A stretch of DNA of 7,851 nt from Microcoleaceae cyanobacterium UBA11344 (GTDB taxonomy: Bacteria; Cyanobacteriota; Cyanobacteriia; Cyanobacteriales; Microcoleaceae): positions 1-7,851 of the forward strand of contig DMYK01000455.1 of the NCBI GenBank assembly GCA_003483675.1. The letters are read 5' to 3'. Numbering within the stretch: the first letter of the stretch is position 1; each line of letters opens with the position of its first letter. Under the pieces are notes generated by a model that saw nothing but the letters and a program-made list of their open reading frames with translations, made no database searches and had not been told where the DNA came from. The position numbers and the translations under genes are program-made. Shown piece after piece: positions 1 through 6,983 of this stretch.

Positions 1-151
1 GGCGATCGGGTTTTTCCTTCGCCATCCCCAATCTAAAATCGTAAAAACCGCCGCCTTGAATTCGGTTGTGACTACTTTGTTTCCCTCGCCGTCCTGCTAC
101 ATTAGTAAGTAGTTAGTAAATAAAGATCGTCAGCTATCGGATATCAGGTTA

Positions 152-180
152 TTCAAATTAACCTCCCCCACGTCTAAAAT
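152..180 (+). promoter_or_regulatory. Candidate sigma70-type promoter of the DUF760 gene
   Basis: A -35-like TTCAAA (152-157) and a -10-like TAAAAT (175-180) are separated by 17 bases. Transcription would start near 187, leaving a short leader that holds the GGAGG ribosome site. The match is 4/6 and 5/6 to consensus. In an AT-rich gap such a match can arise by chance, and CTAAAATC also recurs near position 34 as part of simple intergenic sequence. Bases 1-151 show no convincing gene, only short open stretches that run to stops. Confidence 0.3.
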
Positions 181-209
181 CAAAAGCTGTCTCTGAAACG
201 GAGGTACTC

Positions 210-554
210 GTGAGCAACTCATCTAATAATAAATCCCCAGAGTTTTTTGAAGAAGACGGAGAAAATACCAATTTATTGTGGCAATACGTGCAATCAATGG
301 CTCCTGACACCGTTTCTCATTTGTCTAAACCTACTTCTCACGAAGTTTTTCAGGTAATGGAGCGAAATATTGTCGGACTTTTGGGAAACTTGCCGTCAGA
401 ACATTTTGGCGTGACTGTTTCTACCAGTCGCGAGCATCTAGGCAGATTGCTGGCTTCGGCGATGATTAGCGGTTATTTTCTGAGGAATGCTGAACAGCGA
501 ATGACTTTTGAAAAGTCCCTAGAAGCCAGTGAAAGACATGGCTCGGATGATTAG
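210..554 (+). CDS. DUF760 domain protein, small soluble cyanobacterial/plastid family
   Basis: This encodes a 114-residue protein starting at GTG, chosen because a GGAGG ribosome site (200-204) lies 5 bases upstream. Residues about 20-106 resemble DUF760: an N-terminal helix with LLWQYVQSMAPDTV, then a Lys-Pro turn and EVFQVMERNIVGLLGNLP, then a Ser-rich TSREHLGRLLASAM segment and the closing GYFLRNAEQRM block. There is no signal peptide or membrane segment, so it is probably cytoplasmic and mostly helical. The family occurs in cyanobacteria and plant plastids; its biochemical role in bacteria is not established to my knowledge, so none is assigned. The acidic, Asn/Ser-rich first 18 residues are probably disordered. 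It appears monocistronic, with a candidate promoter upstream and a candidate terminator at 588-613. The family call rests on remembered sequence pattern, not a search. Confidence 0.85.
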   Translation: MSNSSNNKSPEFFEEDGENTNLLWQYVQSMAPDTVSHLSKPTSHEVFQVMERNIVGLLGNLPSEHFGVTVSTSREHLGRLLASAMISGYFLRNAEQRMTFEKSLEASERHGSDD

Positions 555-587
555 TAGATGCTTAACATTTAAATAGTGCAACTGTCA

Positions 588-613
588 AGCCCTCCCTCGC
601 AAGATGGGGGGCT
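588..613 (+). terminator. Candidate terminator hairpin after the DUF760 gene
   Basis: AGCCCTCC (588-595) pairs with GGGGGGCT (606-613) over a 10-base loop, giving an 8-bp stem with one T-G wobble. A T-rich but G-interrupted tail (ATTGTTAGTTGTT) follows. It lies 34 bases after the stop at 554, so it most likely ends that transcript. Its position also argues against extending the downstream Nudix reading frame back to the GTG at 576, since that frame would run through the hairpin. Confidence 0.5.
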
Positions 614-614
614 A

Positions 615-649
615 TTGTTAGTTGTTACTGGTTATTGGTTAGTTGTTAG
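615..649 (+). repeat. Heptanucleotide tandem array, TTGTTAG/TGGTTAT type
   Basis: Five consecutive 7-base units are seen: TTGTTAG, TTGTTAC, TGGTTAT, TGGTTAG, TTGTTAG. A further degenerate stretch (TTGTTTTAC then TGGTTAT) runs to the mutT start. Degenerate heptad arrays like this are common in cyanobacterial intergenic DNA (the STRR class). It fills the gap before mutT and leaves no recognisable Shine-Dalgarno there. Confidence 0.7.
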
Positions 650-665
650 TTGTTTTACTGGTTAT

Positions 666-1070
666 ATGTCTCTTTATCCTTTGCCTCACAAAGTTATCGG
701 CGTAGCTGTCATCTGGAACGAACAAGGACTAATTTTGATTGACAAGCGGCGTCAACACGGACTGCACGGGGGTTTCTGGGAGTTTCCTGGGGGAAAAATA
801 GAGGCTGGGGAAACGATCGAAGATTGTATTAAACGGGAAATTATGGAAGAGTTGGGGATTGTCATCGAAGTTGGCGATTGGTTGATTGCGATCGAACATG
901 ACTACAGTAAGTTCACTGTTACCCTCAACGTACATCACTGTCGCCATGTCAGCGGGGAACCGCAAACCATCGAATGCGATGAAATTCGCTGGGTGACACT
1001 GGACGAAATTGACCAATTTACCTTTCCAGAAGCAAACATACAGATTATTGCTGCTTTGCGCAAACATTAA
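666..1070 (+). CDS. mutT: MutT-type Nudix hydrolase, probable 8-oxo-dGTP diphosphatase
   Basis: This encodes a 134-residue Nudix hydrolase, close in length to E. coli MutT (129). The Nudix box is complete at residues 43-65: G43, x5, E49, x7, then REIMEELGI with R57, E58, E61 and E62 as the Mg2+-binding helix. The preceding FWEFPGGK is typical of the MutT subgroup, which hydrolyses 8-oxo-dGTP to the monophosphate and so prevents A:T to C:G transversions. The C-terminal part (ECDEIRWVTLDEI, then FPEAN) also fits MutT. A longer frame opens at GTG 576, but its extra 30 residues are encoded by the terminator hairpin and the heptad array, so ATG 666 is preferred although no Shine-Dalgarno is visible. 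The substrate is inferred from the family; many Nudix enzymes with similar boxes act on other nucleotides. It is convergent with sasA. Confidence 0.85.
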   Translation: MSLYPLPHKVIGVAVIWNEQGLILIDKRRQHGLHGGFWEFPGGKIEAGETIEDCIKREIMEELGIVIEVGDWLIAIEHDYSKFTVTLNVHHCRHVSGEPQTIECDEIRWVTLDEIDQFTFPEANIQIIAALRKH

Positions 1071-1075
1071 ACTGA

Positions 1076-1108
1076 CCAATTACCAATTACCAATTACCAA
1101 TTACCAAT
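1076..1108 (+). repeat. CCAATTA heptad tandem array between convergent genes
   Basis: Four perfect CCAATTA units (1076, 1083, 1090, 1097) are followed by a partial CCAAT (1104-1108). The array occupies most of the 47-bp gap between the convergent mutT and sasA stops. Read on the minus strand the unit is TAATTGG, close to the TGGTTA-type units upstream of mutT. The gap has no GC-rich terminator hairpin. Confidence 0.85.
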
Positions 1109-1117
1109 GACTAATTT

Positions 1118-2350
1118 TTATTTTTGAATGGGCAAAGTAAAGTGAAAACAACTACCTCGATCGGGTACGGAGTCTACCCAAATTTGACCGTAGTGGGCGC
1201 GGATGATGCGCTGGCACAGGGAAAGTCCAATGCCGTAACCGTCTTTTGATTTGTCTCGCTGCAAGCGGAAGCTGTCTTCAAAAATGCTTTCGTAATTTTC
1301 TTCGGGAATTCCCGGTCCGCTGTTGCCAATGCTGACTTGAACTTTGTAAGCAGTGCGGTGCAGCATGGAAATACTCACAGTTCCTCCATCTGGGGTATAC
1401 TTGCTGGCGTTGTCGAGTAGATTGGCAATCACTTGTTTGATGCGATCGGGATCGGCATAAACCAAGGGCAAATCTGCGGGAATATCTGTTTCTAACTCCA
1501 AGCTTTTAGCCTGAAATTTGTCTTGAAACTGAAGGAGTACATCTTGACAAATCGCCCCCAGTTCGATTTTTTTGGGTTCAATGTGCAATTGGGCATTTGT
1601 ACCCCGCGCTGCTTGCAGGATATCTGTGATCATGCGATCGACAATCCGAATTTGCCGCCGAGCTTGTTTCATCAAATGAGTCGCCAGAGTCGGTGACAAA
1701 CGCGGTGTTTCCCCATCTTTCACCTTCTGATTTGACTCCAAAGTTTCCAAAGCTAAAGATGCCGCCGTCAAGGGATTGCGGAGGTCGTGAGCTAGCATGG
1801 CAATAATCCGGTCTTTCAACTGTAATTGCTGTTGCAGGTGTTCTTTTTCCTGTTTTAGCCGAAAAACTTCATCGGAAAGTTGCACCAGTTCAACGGCGCA
1901 AGCAACCGAATAAATGGGTTTTACCTCTGGCAGGGTTTGAGAAAGAGTGAGCGCAGACTTCTGGGTTGCACATTCTTCTACCGACAACTGCCAACGGGGC
2001 CACCAGTGTTCCAATTGGGCGCTCAAATCGCTGCCCGCGAGGGTTTGTCGCGGATCGGGATGAATTTTGAGCAGGGAGGGAGTGGCTAGGAGTTTAAAGT
2101 GTTCGGCTAAATCGGGCTGTTCCCCTACATCGATGATTTGAAGTTCAAAGTCCCACTCTGCCTTCAAATCCTGTAGGGACTTGCGGATGTGTCTAGTTTG
2201 TTCGCGGGAAGATAGACGCTTGTCTACGAACAGCAGAAGCTGTAACAGCGATTCAGAGTTGGCCGGCTGTTCCGGGGAACAGTCGGTGTCGTCACTATCG
2301 GTCAGATTTACGTTATTCAATTTGTCGATCGGGTGAAAACAATTGACCAT
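1118..2350 (-). CDS. sasA: KaiC-interacting adaptive-response histidine kinase SasA
   Basis: This encodes a 410-residue sensor kinase of the cyanobacterial circadian output pathway. It binds phosphorylated KaiC through an N-terminal KaiB-like thioredoxin fold, autophosphorylates, and passes phosphate to the response regulator RpaA. Residues about 34-120 form the KaiB-like domain ([13 protein letters not shown], then [12 protein letters not shown] and [12 protein letters not shown]). A Gln/Glu-rich coiled coil lies at about 158-182. The H box [13 protein letters not shown] carries phospho-acceptor H188. The N box is [11 protein letters not shown] (N310, N314), G1 is NSGPGIPEE (343-351) and G2 is [10 protein letters not shown] (371-380). 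There are no membrane segments, so it is cytosolic. It has about 23 more residues than S. elongatus SasA, mainly a polar N-terminal extension. The usual Asp of the G1 DxGxG motif is Asn343 here. ATG at 2350 has no clear Shine-Dalgarno. kaiABC is not in this window. Confidence 0.93.
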   Translation of the reverse strand: MVNCFHPIDKLNNVNLTDSDDTDCSPEQPANSESLLQLLLFVDKRLSSREQTRHIRKSLQDLKAEWDFELQIIDVGEQPDLAEHFKLLATPSLLKIHPDPRQTLAGSDLSAQLEHWWPRWQLSVEECATQKSALTLSQTLPEVKPIYSVACAVELVQLSDEVFRLKQEKEHLQQQLQLKDRIIAMLAHDLRNPLTAASLALETLESNQKVKDGETPRLSPTLATHLMKQARRQIRIVDRMITDILQAARGTNAQLHIEPKKIELGAICQDVLLQFQDKFQAKSLELETDIPADLPLVYADPDRIKQVIANLLDNASKYTPDGGTVSISMLHRTAYKVQVSIGNSGPGIPEENYESIFEDSFRLQRDKSKDGYGIGLSLCQRIIRAHYGQIWVDSVPDRGSCFHFTLPIQK

Positions 2351-2439
2351 TGCCGAGCCGAGTTATTTCACTTTTACTTTAATTTAATATCTTCTTCACA
2401 TTTATGCTATTCTCCCGATAATTTGATGAGGGCGGACGG
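2351..2439. promoter_or_regulatory. Divergent AT-rich intergenic region, sasA / DUF2079
   Basis: Both flanking genes start outward from these 89 bases, so promoters for both should lie here or reach into the genes. The centre (about 2370-2410) is very AT-rich. A GAGGG (2428-2432) 7 bases before ATG 2440 is a plausible ribosome site for DUF2079. No -35/-10 pair stands out on either strand (TATGCT at 2403-2408 is a weak -10 candidate), so no exact promoter is claimed. Confidence 0.4.
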
Positions 2440-4122
2440 ATGATATTTTTGAGCGGCCATAAAAAATCGTCACTGAATGCGGTGATGAAGGTGGCGGCGG
2501 TTTTTTTTGTGCTGTGCCTATTGCTGACGCTGCACCGCTACTACAGCTTTTACGCTACTTACGACCAAGGCATTTTTAATCAACTTTTTTGGAATGGTAC
2601 TCATGGCCACTTCTTTGAGAGTTCTCTCTCTTCGGCTTTGTCCACTAATGTGGTTCACCAAAACCAGCTCCCAGAAGTATCTTACCGTCGGTTGGGGCAG
2701 CATTTTACTCCGGCGCTGATGCTGTGGCTGCCAATTTACTCGCTGTTTCCCTCGCCTGTGACTTTGACGGTGTTGCAGGTGACTTTGATTACGGCGGCTG
2801 GTTTAGTGCTCTACCCTCTTGCAAGGCACTATCTAGAGCCGCGGCTGTCGGCTGCAATTGTGGTCAGCTACTATGGCGCTAATGCGGTAATTGGCCCGAC
2901 TTTGGGCAATTTTCACGATGTTTGCCAAATTCCGCTTTATGTTTTTAGCTTGCTGCTGGCGATGGAGAAGCGCACTTGGCCGCTGTTTGGGATTCTCGCA
3001 ACTTTAATTTTGGCTGTGCGGGAAGATGGGGGAGTCGTTTTATTTGGGGTGGGAGTTTACTTGATTTTGAGTCGGCGCTATCCTCAGACTGGCTGGGCTG
3101 TGTGCATTCTCAGTTTTGGTTATATGCTAGTTCTGACCAATCTGATTATGCCTTTATTTTCGGCTGATATATCCCAGCGGTTTATGATCGAGCGCTTCGG
3201 CCAATATGCTGATGGAGATGAGGCTTCGACTCTCGAAATTCTTTGGGGAATGGTGAGCAATCCTGGGCGGTTGGTTGAACAATTATTTACGCCGTTTTTT
3301 GGTAAGATGAAATACCTGCTTGGCCAGTGGTTGCCATTAGCTTTGGTTCCTGCTGTAGCGCCTGCGTCTTGGACGATCGCTGGATTCCCTCTGCTGAAGC
3401 TATTTTTAGCGAAAGGAGAGTCGGTGCTGGCGATTAATATTCGGTATGCGATGACTGTGGTTCCAGGACTTTTTTATGGGGCGATCCTATGGTGGGCAGA
3501 TCGCCAAAAGGAAGAAGATAAAATTAGGAGGGGAGAACAAACAATCTTGCGTTTTCCTTCTGCGATGTTTCCTTTCCCTTCCTCGGCAAAATTTCGCCGA
3601 TTTTGGACGTTTTGTATCTGCTTGTCGCTATTTTTTACCTTCACATCTAACCCGAATCGCACTTTTTCGTTCATTTTGCCAGATGCGATCGAACCTTGGG
3701 TTCAGGTTCCTCTGATCAGACAATGGGAGCACGTACTTCAGGTGCGGCCTCTGTTGGCTCAAATTCCTGCGGATGCTAGCGTGGCTGCAACTAACACGAT
3801 TGTGCCAATTTTGTCAAGCCGCCGGGAAATTCTCAGGTTTCCGATGTTGGAATTGCGTAATGATGCCAGGGAGACGGTGAAGATGGAATATGTAATTGCT
3901 GATCTGTGGCAGTTGCAGCAGTATCAGGTGGCGTTTCGCGCGGAACGGGGACAGTTGCAGGCGATCGTCCCGCAGATAGATCGAATGTCGAGTTCGGGAG
4001 AGTATGGAATTGTTGACTTTCAAGATGGCGCGATTTTGATGCGGAAGGGTGCTGCTTCTAACTCTGCATCGACTGCTGCTTGGGCTAGTTTTCGACACCA
4101 ATTGGAGCCGATTTTGAAGTAA
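2440..4122 (+). CDS. DUF2079 polytopic membrane protein, GT-C-like fold
   Basis: This encodes a 560-residue integral membrane protein with about nine or ten hydrophobic segments, clearest at residues 16-32, 108-127, 134-152, 180-208, 214-240, 295-325, 338-352 and 388-402. A soluble tail covers about 414-560. DUF2079 hallmarks visible are the first-loop YDQGIFNQ (D42), LGQHFTP (H88), GNFHD (H159, D160) and VREDGG (E195, D196). The family is grouped with GT-C glycosyltransferases, which use a lipid-phosphate sugar donor and an acidic residue in the first periplasmic loop; D42 would be that candidate here, as inference. Start ATG 2440 has GAGGG 7 bases upstream; ATG 2485 (residue 16) is an alternative. 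The tail between 440 and 540 resembles the mixed alpha/beta C-terminal region common in the family. A GT4 gene follows co-directionally 257 bp later. The substrate is unknown. Confidence 0.82.
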   Translation: MIFLSGHKKSSLNAVMKVAAVFFVLCLLLTLHRYYSFYATYDQGIFNQLFWNGTHGHFFESSLSSALSTNVVHQNQLPEVSYRRLGQHFTPALMLWLPIYSLFPSPVTLTVLQVTLITAAGLVLYPLARHYLEPRLSAAIVVSYYGANAVIGPTLGNFHDVCQIPLYVFSLLLAMEKRTWPLFGILATLILAVREDGGVVLFGVGVYLILSRRYPQTGWAVCILSFGYMLVLTNLIMPLFSADISQRFMIERFGQYADGDEASTLEILWGMVSNPGRLVEQLFTPFFGKMKYLLGQWLPLALVPAVAPASWTIAGFPLLKLFLAKGESVLAINIRYAMTVVPGLFYGAILWWADRQKEEDKIRRGEQTILRFPSAMFPFPSSAKFRRFWTFCICLSLFFTFTSNPNRTFSFILPDAIEPWVQVPLIRQWEHVLQVRPLLAQIPADASVAATNTIVPILSSRREILRFPMLELRNDARETVKMEYVIADLWQLQQYQVAFRAERGQLQAIVPQIDRMSSSGEYGIVDFQDGAILMRKGAASNSASTAAWASFRHQLEPILK

Positions 4123-4124
4123 GC

Positions 4125-4154
4125 GGGTACGGCGATCGCCCTGGGTACCGTCCC
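4125..4154 (+). terminator. Candidate hairpin after DUF2079, enclosing a HIP1 site
   Basis: GGGTACGG (4125-4132) can pair with CCGTCCC (4148-4154) with a single bulged T, starting two bases after the stop. The loop holds the self-complementary GGCGATCGCC (4131-4140), which includes HIP1 at 4132-4139. No U-tract follows, so a role as an intrinsic terminator is uncertain. Confidence 0.3.
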
Positions 4155-4163
4155 ACAAATATT

Positions 4164-4238
4164 CAGGAAACGGGGTTTGTTCACGCCAGGGCGATCGATC
4201 GAGGGCGACCTATTTTTCTGCAACAACCCGGTTTCTGC
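4164..4238. repeat. Imperfect inverted repeat, degenerate GAAACCGGGTT-type element
   Basis: The left arm CAGGAAACGGGGTTTGTT (4164-4181) resembles the reverse complement of the right arm CAACAACCCGGTTTCTGC (4221-4238). The two arms enclose about 39 bases with a GCGATCGATCG run. Each arm is itself nearly palindromic around the GAAAC...GTTT core. It looks like a degenerate dispersed intergenic repeat or small non-autonomous element; only a whole-genome copy count could confirm that. Confidence 0.45.
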
Positions 4239-4292
4239 ACTATTCCTAGTCCTTGTTGTGGCCCAAAATCAGCTCTTGGGCGTAAATTTCCC

Positions 4293-4321
4293 TTCAATCA
4301 AAATTTCAGGCAGTATATTAT
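4293..4321 (+). promoter_or_regulatory. Candidate promoter of the GT4 gene
   Basis: TTCAAT (4293-4298) and TATTAT (4316-4321) are spaced by 17 bases, about 60 bases before the ATG at 4380. The -10 matches consensus at 5 of 6 positions, the -35 at only 3. It would give the glycosyltransferase its own transcript independent of DUF2079. Weak evidence only. Confidence 0.3.
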
Positions 4322-4379
4322 ACAATAAAGTGGTCAATCGTAAACATTAAGATATGTAAAATGTTGGGAGCGGAAAAAG

Positions 4380-5564
4380 ATGAAAATTTTGGTATTGGCA
4401 TGGGAGTTTCCTCCCAGAATAGTGGGGGGTATCGCCCGCCACGTATCGGAACTGTATCCAGAATTGGTGAAGCTGGGCCACTCCATTCACTTGATTACAG
4501 TAGAATTCGGTCATGCGCCGATGTACGAAGTGGTGGAAGGAATACAGGTACATCGGGTGGTGGTGAGGCACGCCCGGGACTTTTTCCAGTGGGTGGCAAA
4601 CCTCAACAGCAGTATGGGTCATCACGGTGGCAAACTAATACTGGAGGAAGGGCCGTTTGATATGATCCACGCTCATGATTGGTTGGTAGGAGATGCTGCG
4701 ATCGCCCTCAAGCATACTTTTAAAATACCGCTAATTGTCACCATACACGCCACCGAATACGGGCGCTATAACGGCCTTCACAATGACGGACAGCGCTACA
4801 TAAACGGCAAAGAAAACGACCTCGCTTACAACGCTTGGCGGGTGATTGTTTGTAGCGATTATATGCGACGAGAAGCCGAACGGGTATTAGCGACTCCTTG
4901 GAACAAAATAGAGGTAATTTACAACGGAATTAGATCTGATAAAAAGCCACGCTGGCATGAATTTGACGCTATAAATTTCCGTAGAAAATTTGCTTCAGAC
5001 CAGGAAAAAATAGTCTATTATGTGGGTAGAATTAGTTATGAAAAGGGTATTTCTGTATTCCTGAATGCGGCACATAAAGTAATTAGGGAGGGGGGAAACA
5101 CCAAAATTGTAATTGTTGGTGGCGGCAATACAGACCATCTCAAACATCTAGCTTGGAATTTAGGAATTTGGAACCAGTGTTATTTTACGGGCTTCATGTT
5201 TGAAGACGATCTCGACAAATTCCAGACTGTCGCTGACTGTGCTGTTTTTCCCAGTCTTTACGAACCTTTTGGGATTGTAGCATTAGAAAGTTTTGCTGCA
5301 AGGGTACCTGTAGTGGTTTCGGATGCGGGAGGGCTTCCTGAAGTGGTACAACATACTAAAACTGGGGTTGTTACTCAGGCTAATAACTGCGCTTCTTTGG
5401 CTTCGGGGATTTTGGAGGTGTTGAAAAATCCTGGTTATGGGCGGTGGTTGGTTGATAATGCTTATCAAGATTTAGAACGTCGATTTAGCTGGCAGAAGTT
5501 GGCGATGGAAACCGAGTGGGTTTATCAGCGGGTGGCGGAGGAAAGGGCCCAGGTTGATTGGTAA
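4380..5564 (+). CDS. GT4-family (GT-B fold) glycosyltransferase
   Basis: This encodes a 394-residue retaining glycosyltransferase of the GT4/glycogen-synthase-like type. The N-terminal domain opens with MKILVLAWEFPPRIVGGIARH, including the Gly-Gly loop (G16, G17), followed by IHAHDWL at 96-102 and TIHATEYGRYNG at 121-132. The C-terminal nucleotide-sugar domain has VGRISYEKG (R217, K222), the IVGGGN turn, and the E-x7-E motif in YEPFGIVALE (E295, E303), followed by DAGGLPEVV. It probably transfers a sugar from a nucleotide-sugar donor to a glycan or lipid. The long first domain is closer to starch/glycogen-synthase relatives than to short polysaccharide GT4 enzymes, but at 394 residues it is shorter than GlgA (about 470). 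No membrane segments are seen. The start is supported by GGGAG (4366-4370), 9 bases before ATG. Donor and acceptor cannot be read from sequence. Confidence 0.9.
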   Translation: MKILVLAWEFPPRIVGGIARHVSELYPELVKLGHSIHLITVEFGHAPMYEVVEGIQVHRVVVRHARDFFQWVANLNSSMGHHGGKLILEEGPFDMIHAHDWLVGDAAIALKHTFKIPLIVTIHATEYGRYNGLHNDGQRYINGKENDLAYNAWRVIVCSDYMRREAERVLATPWNKIEVIYNGIRSDKKPRWHEFDAINFRRKFASDQEKIVYYVGRISYEKGISVFLNAAHKVIREGGNTKIVIVGGGNTDHLKHLAWNLGIWNQCYFTGFMFEDDLDKFQTVADCAVFPSLYEPFGIVALESFAARVPVVVSDAGGLPEVVQHTKTGVVTQANNCASLASGILEVLKNPGYGRWLVDNAYQDLERRFSWQKLAMETEWVYQRVAEERAQVDW

Positions 5565-5589
5565 GAATGCTGATTGGTTGAAAGCATTC
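5565..5589 (+). terminator. Short hairpin directly after the GT4 stop
   Basis: GAATGCT (5565-5571) pairs perfectly with AGCATTC (5583-5589) across an 11-base loop, beginning at the base after the stop codon. The stem is short and AT-containing and is not followed by a T-run, so it may instead stabilise the mRNA 3' end. Confidence 0.3.
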
Positions 5590-5599
5590 GGATTTAATA

Positions 5600-5627
5600 G
5601 CGATCGCATTTCTGCAAAGTGCGATCG
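5600..5627. repeat. HIP1-derived inverted repeat between GT4 and MFS genes
   Basis: CGATCGCA (5601-5608) and TGCGATCG (5620-5627) form a perfect 8-bp inverted repeat with an 11-base loop. The left arm overlaps a full HIP1 octamer (5600-5607). It may fold as a hairpin in RNA. The remainder of the 137-bp gap shows no clear promoter; a weak CACTC/GAGTG repeat (5684-5704) overlaps the GTG start of the next gene. Confidence 0.5.
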
Positions 5628-5701
5628 AATATAGAGTGTTTTCGTTGCCAATATTCAGAAAATTGTCACACAATAAATAGATACACTCGACAGACGCTTG
5701 A

Positions 5702-6976
5702 GTGCACTCCGAAGATTTAACAGGAATTAGCATCTTGAATATTTTTAGCGACATCGAACCCCAACGCAGACGCAGTTTATTGACTTTATTCACCACAGGC
5801 TTGCTATTCTGGTCGAGTTTGGCTTCACTGCTACCAACTTTGCCGTTGTACGTCCAAGATGTGGGTGGTACAAAACAGCAAATTGGCTTTGTGATGGGTG
5901 CATTTGCGATCGGACTTTTGCTGTCGAGGCCGCAGTTAGGCAAAATGGCTGATAGCAGGGGGCGAAAACAAGTTTTGCTTTTAGGTGTATTGGTAGCTGC
6001 GATCGCGCCGCTGGGCTACCTATTCGCTAAATCTATCCCTTTACTGTTATTTATCCGGGTTTTTCACGGCATTAGCATCGCCGCTTTCACCACAGCTTAC
6101 AGCGCTTTAGTCACAGATTTATCCCCGCCAGAAAAGCGGGGCGAATTAATCGGTTATATGAGTTTGGTAAGTCCGATTGGGATGGCATTTGGCCCGGCTG
6201 TGGGCGGATTTGTGCAAGCTTGGTTCGGTTATACTCCTTTGTTTGCCATGTCTGCAATTTTGGCTACAATGGCTGTGTTTTCGACATTACAAGTTACGGA
6301 ACCGCATTTTGCGGAATTAGCAAAAACCGCATCTTTATCTCAGGACAAAACCAGCAAAAATTATTGGCAAATGCTGTGGAATCCCCGCGTGCGGATTCCG
6401 GCTTTAGTCTTATTATTGGTAGGTTTAGTCTTCGGGACTTTGAGCACTTTTATGCCTTTGTTCGTGCAGGAAACTAAGGCTAATTTCAATGCTGGATTGT
6501 TTTATTCAACGGCGGCAATTGCCAGTTTCGGGATGCGATTAGTCACGGGGCGGGCTTCTGATCAATACGGGCGCGGCTTGTTTATTAGCGGCGGATTAAT
6601 CTTTTATGCCTTGTCTATGTTATTGTTGTACTGCGCTAACAGTACCAGTGCTTTTTTAATAGCAGCTTTGTTAGAAGGTGTCGCCGGTGGTACTGTTTTG
6701 CCGATGATGGTAACGCTGATGTCCGACAGGTGCGAACCTCAAGAAAGGGGTAGATTATTTTCGCTTTGCATTGGCGGATTTGACTTGGGAATTGCGCTGG
6801 CTGGCCCGACTTTAGGCTTTGTTGCTGAACAAGTTGGCTACAGAAATATGTTTGGGTTGGCCGCCGGACTTGCTGGCTTGGCATTGCTGATATTTATTAC
6901 CCAGTCTAGTAAAAACTTATCTCATTCGATGAAGTTTGCGATCGGTCAAGGCAAAGATGTCTACGCTTTAAAATAA
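5702..6976 (+). CDS. MFS transporter, 12-helix, drug/efflux-type
   Basis: This encodes a 424-residue major facilitator superfamily permease of the inner membrane with about 12 hydrophobic helices in two halves. MFS motif A lies between helices 2 and 3 as GKMADSRGRK (80-89, with D84), and a degenerate copy follows helix 8 (TGRASDQYGR, 282-291). A motif C-like GMAFGPAVGGF at 160-170 in helix 5 is typical of proton-coupled antiporters, so export is more likely than uptake. The hydrophilic stretch at about 200-228 is the central loop. The substrate is unknown. The GTG start has no Shine-Dalgarno. TTG 5735 (residue 12) has AGGA 9 bases upstream and would remove an unremarkable N-terminus, so it is a serious alternative start. 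The stop is followed 7 bases later by a REP array, which may shape the 3' end of its mRNA. Confidence 0.88.
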   Translation: MHSEDLTGISILNIFSDIEPQRRRSLLTLFTTGLLFWSSLASLLPTLPLYVQDVGGTKQQIGFVMGAFAIGLLLSRPQLGKMADSRGRKQVLLLGVLVAAIAPLGYLFAKSIPLLLFIRVFHGISIAAFTTAYSALVTDLSPPEKRGELIGYMSLVSPIGMAFGPAVGGFVQAWFGYTPLFAMSAILATMAVFSTLQVTEPHFAELAKTASLSQDKTSKNYWQMLWNPRVRIPALVLLLVGLVFGTLSTFMPLFVQETKANFNAGLFYSTAAIASFGMRLVTGRASDQYGRGLFISGGLIFYALSMLLLYCANSTSAFLIAALLEGVAGGTVLPMMVTLMSDRCEPQERGRLFSLCIGGFDLGIALAGPTLGFVAEQVGYRNMFGLAAGLAGLALLIFITQSSKNLSHSMKFAIGQGKDVYALK

Positions 6977-6983
6977 GCTATGA

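Noticed and set aside
1..110. Possible end of a gene at the left edge
   Set aside because: Short open stretches exist on both strands but show no family motif, and the AATCTAAAATC-like text is typical intergenic sequence.
576..665. N-terminal 30-residue extension of the Nudix protein from GTG 576
   Set aside because: The extension is encoded by a terminator-like hairpin and a heptad array; the Nudix fold starts properly from ATG 666.
729..1079. Antisense open frame over mutT
   Set aside because: It mirrors the coding constraint of mutT and has no recognisable domain or ribosome site.
3474..4226. Several short frames on both strands inside and after DUF2079
   Set aside because: All are out-of-frame shadows of the DUF2079 gene or run into the intergenic gap, without ribosome sites or domains.
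4361..4660. Overlapping frame at the start of the GT4 gene
   Set aside because: It is a low-complexity Gly/Arg/Ser shadow of the GT4 gene in another frame, whose own frame carries clear GT-B motifs.
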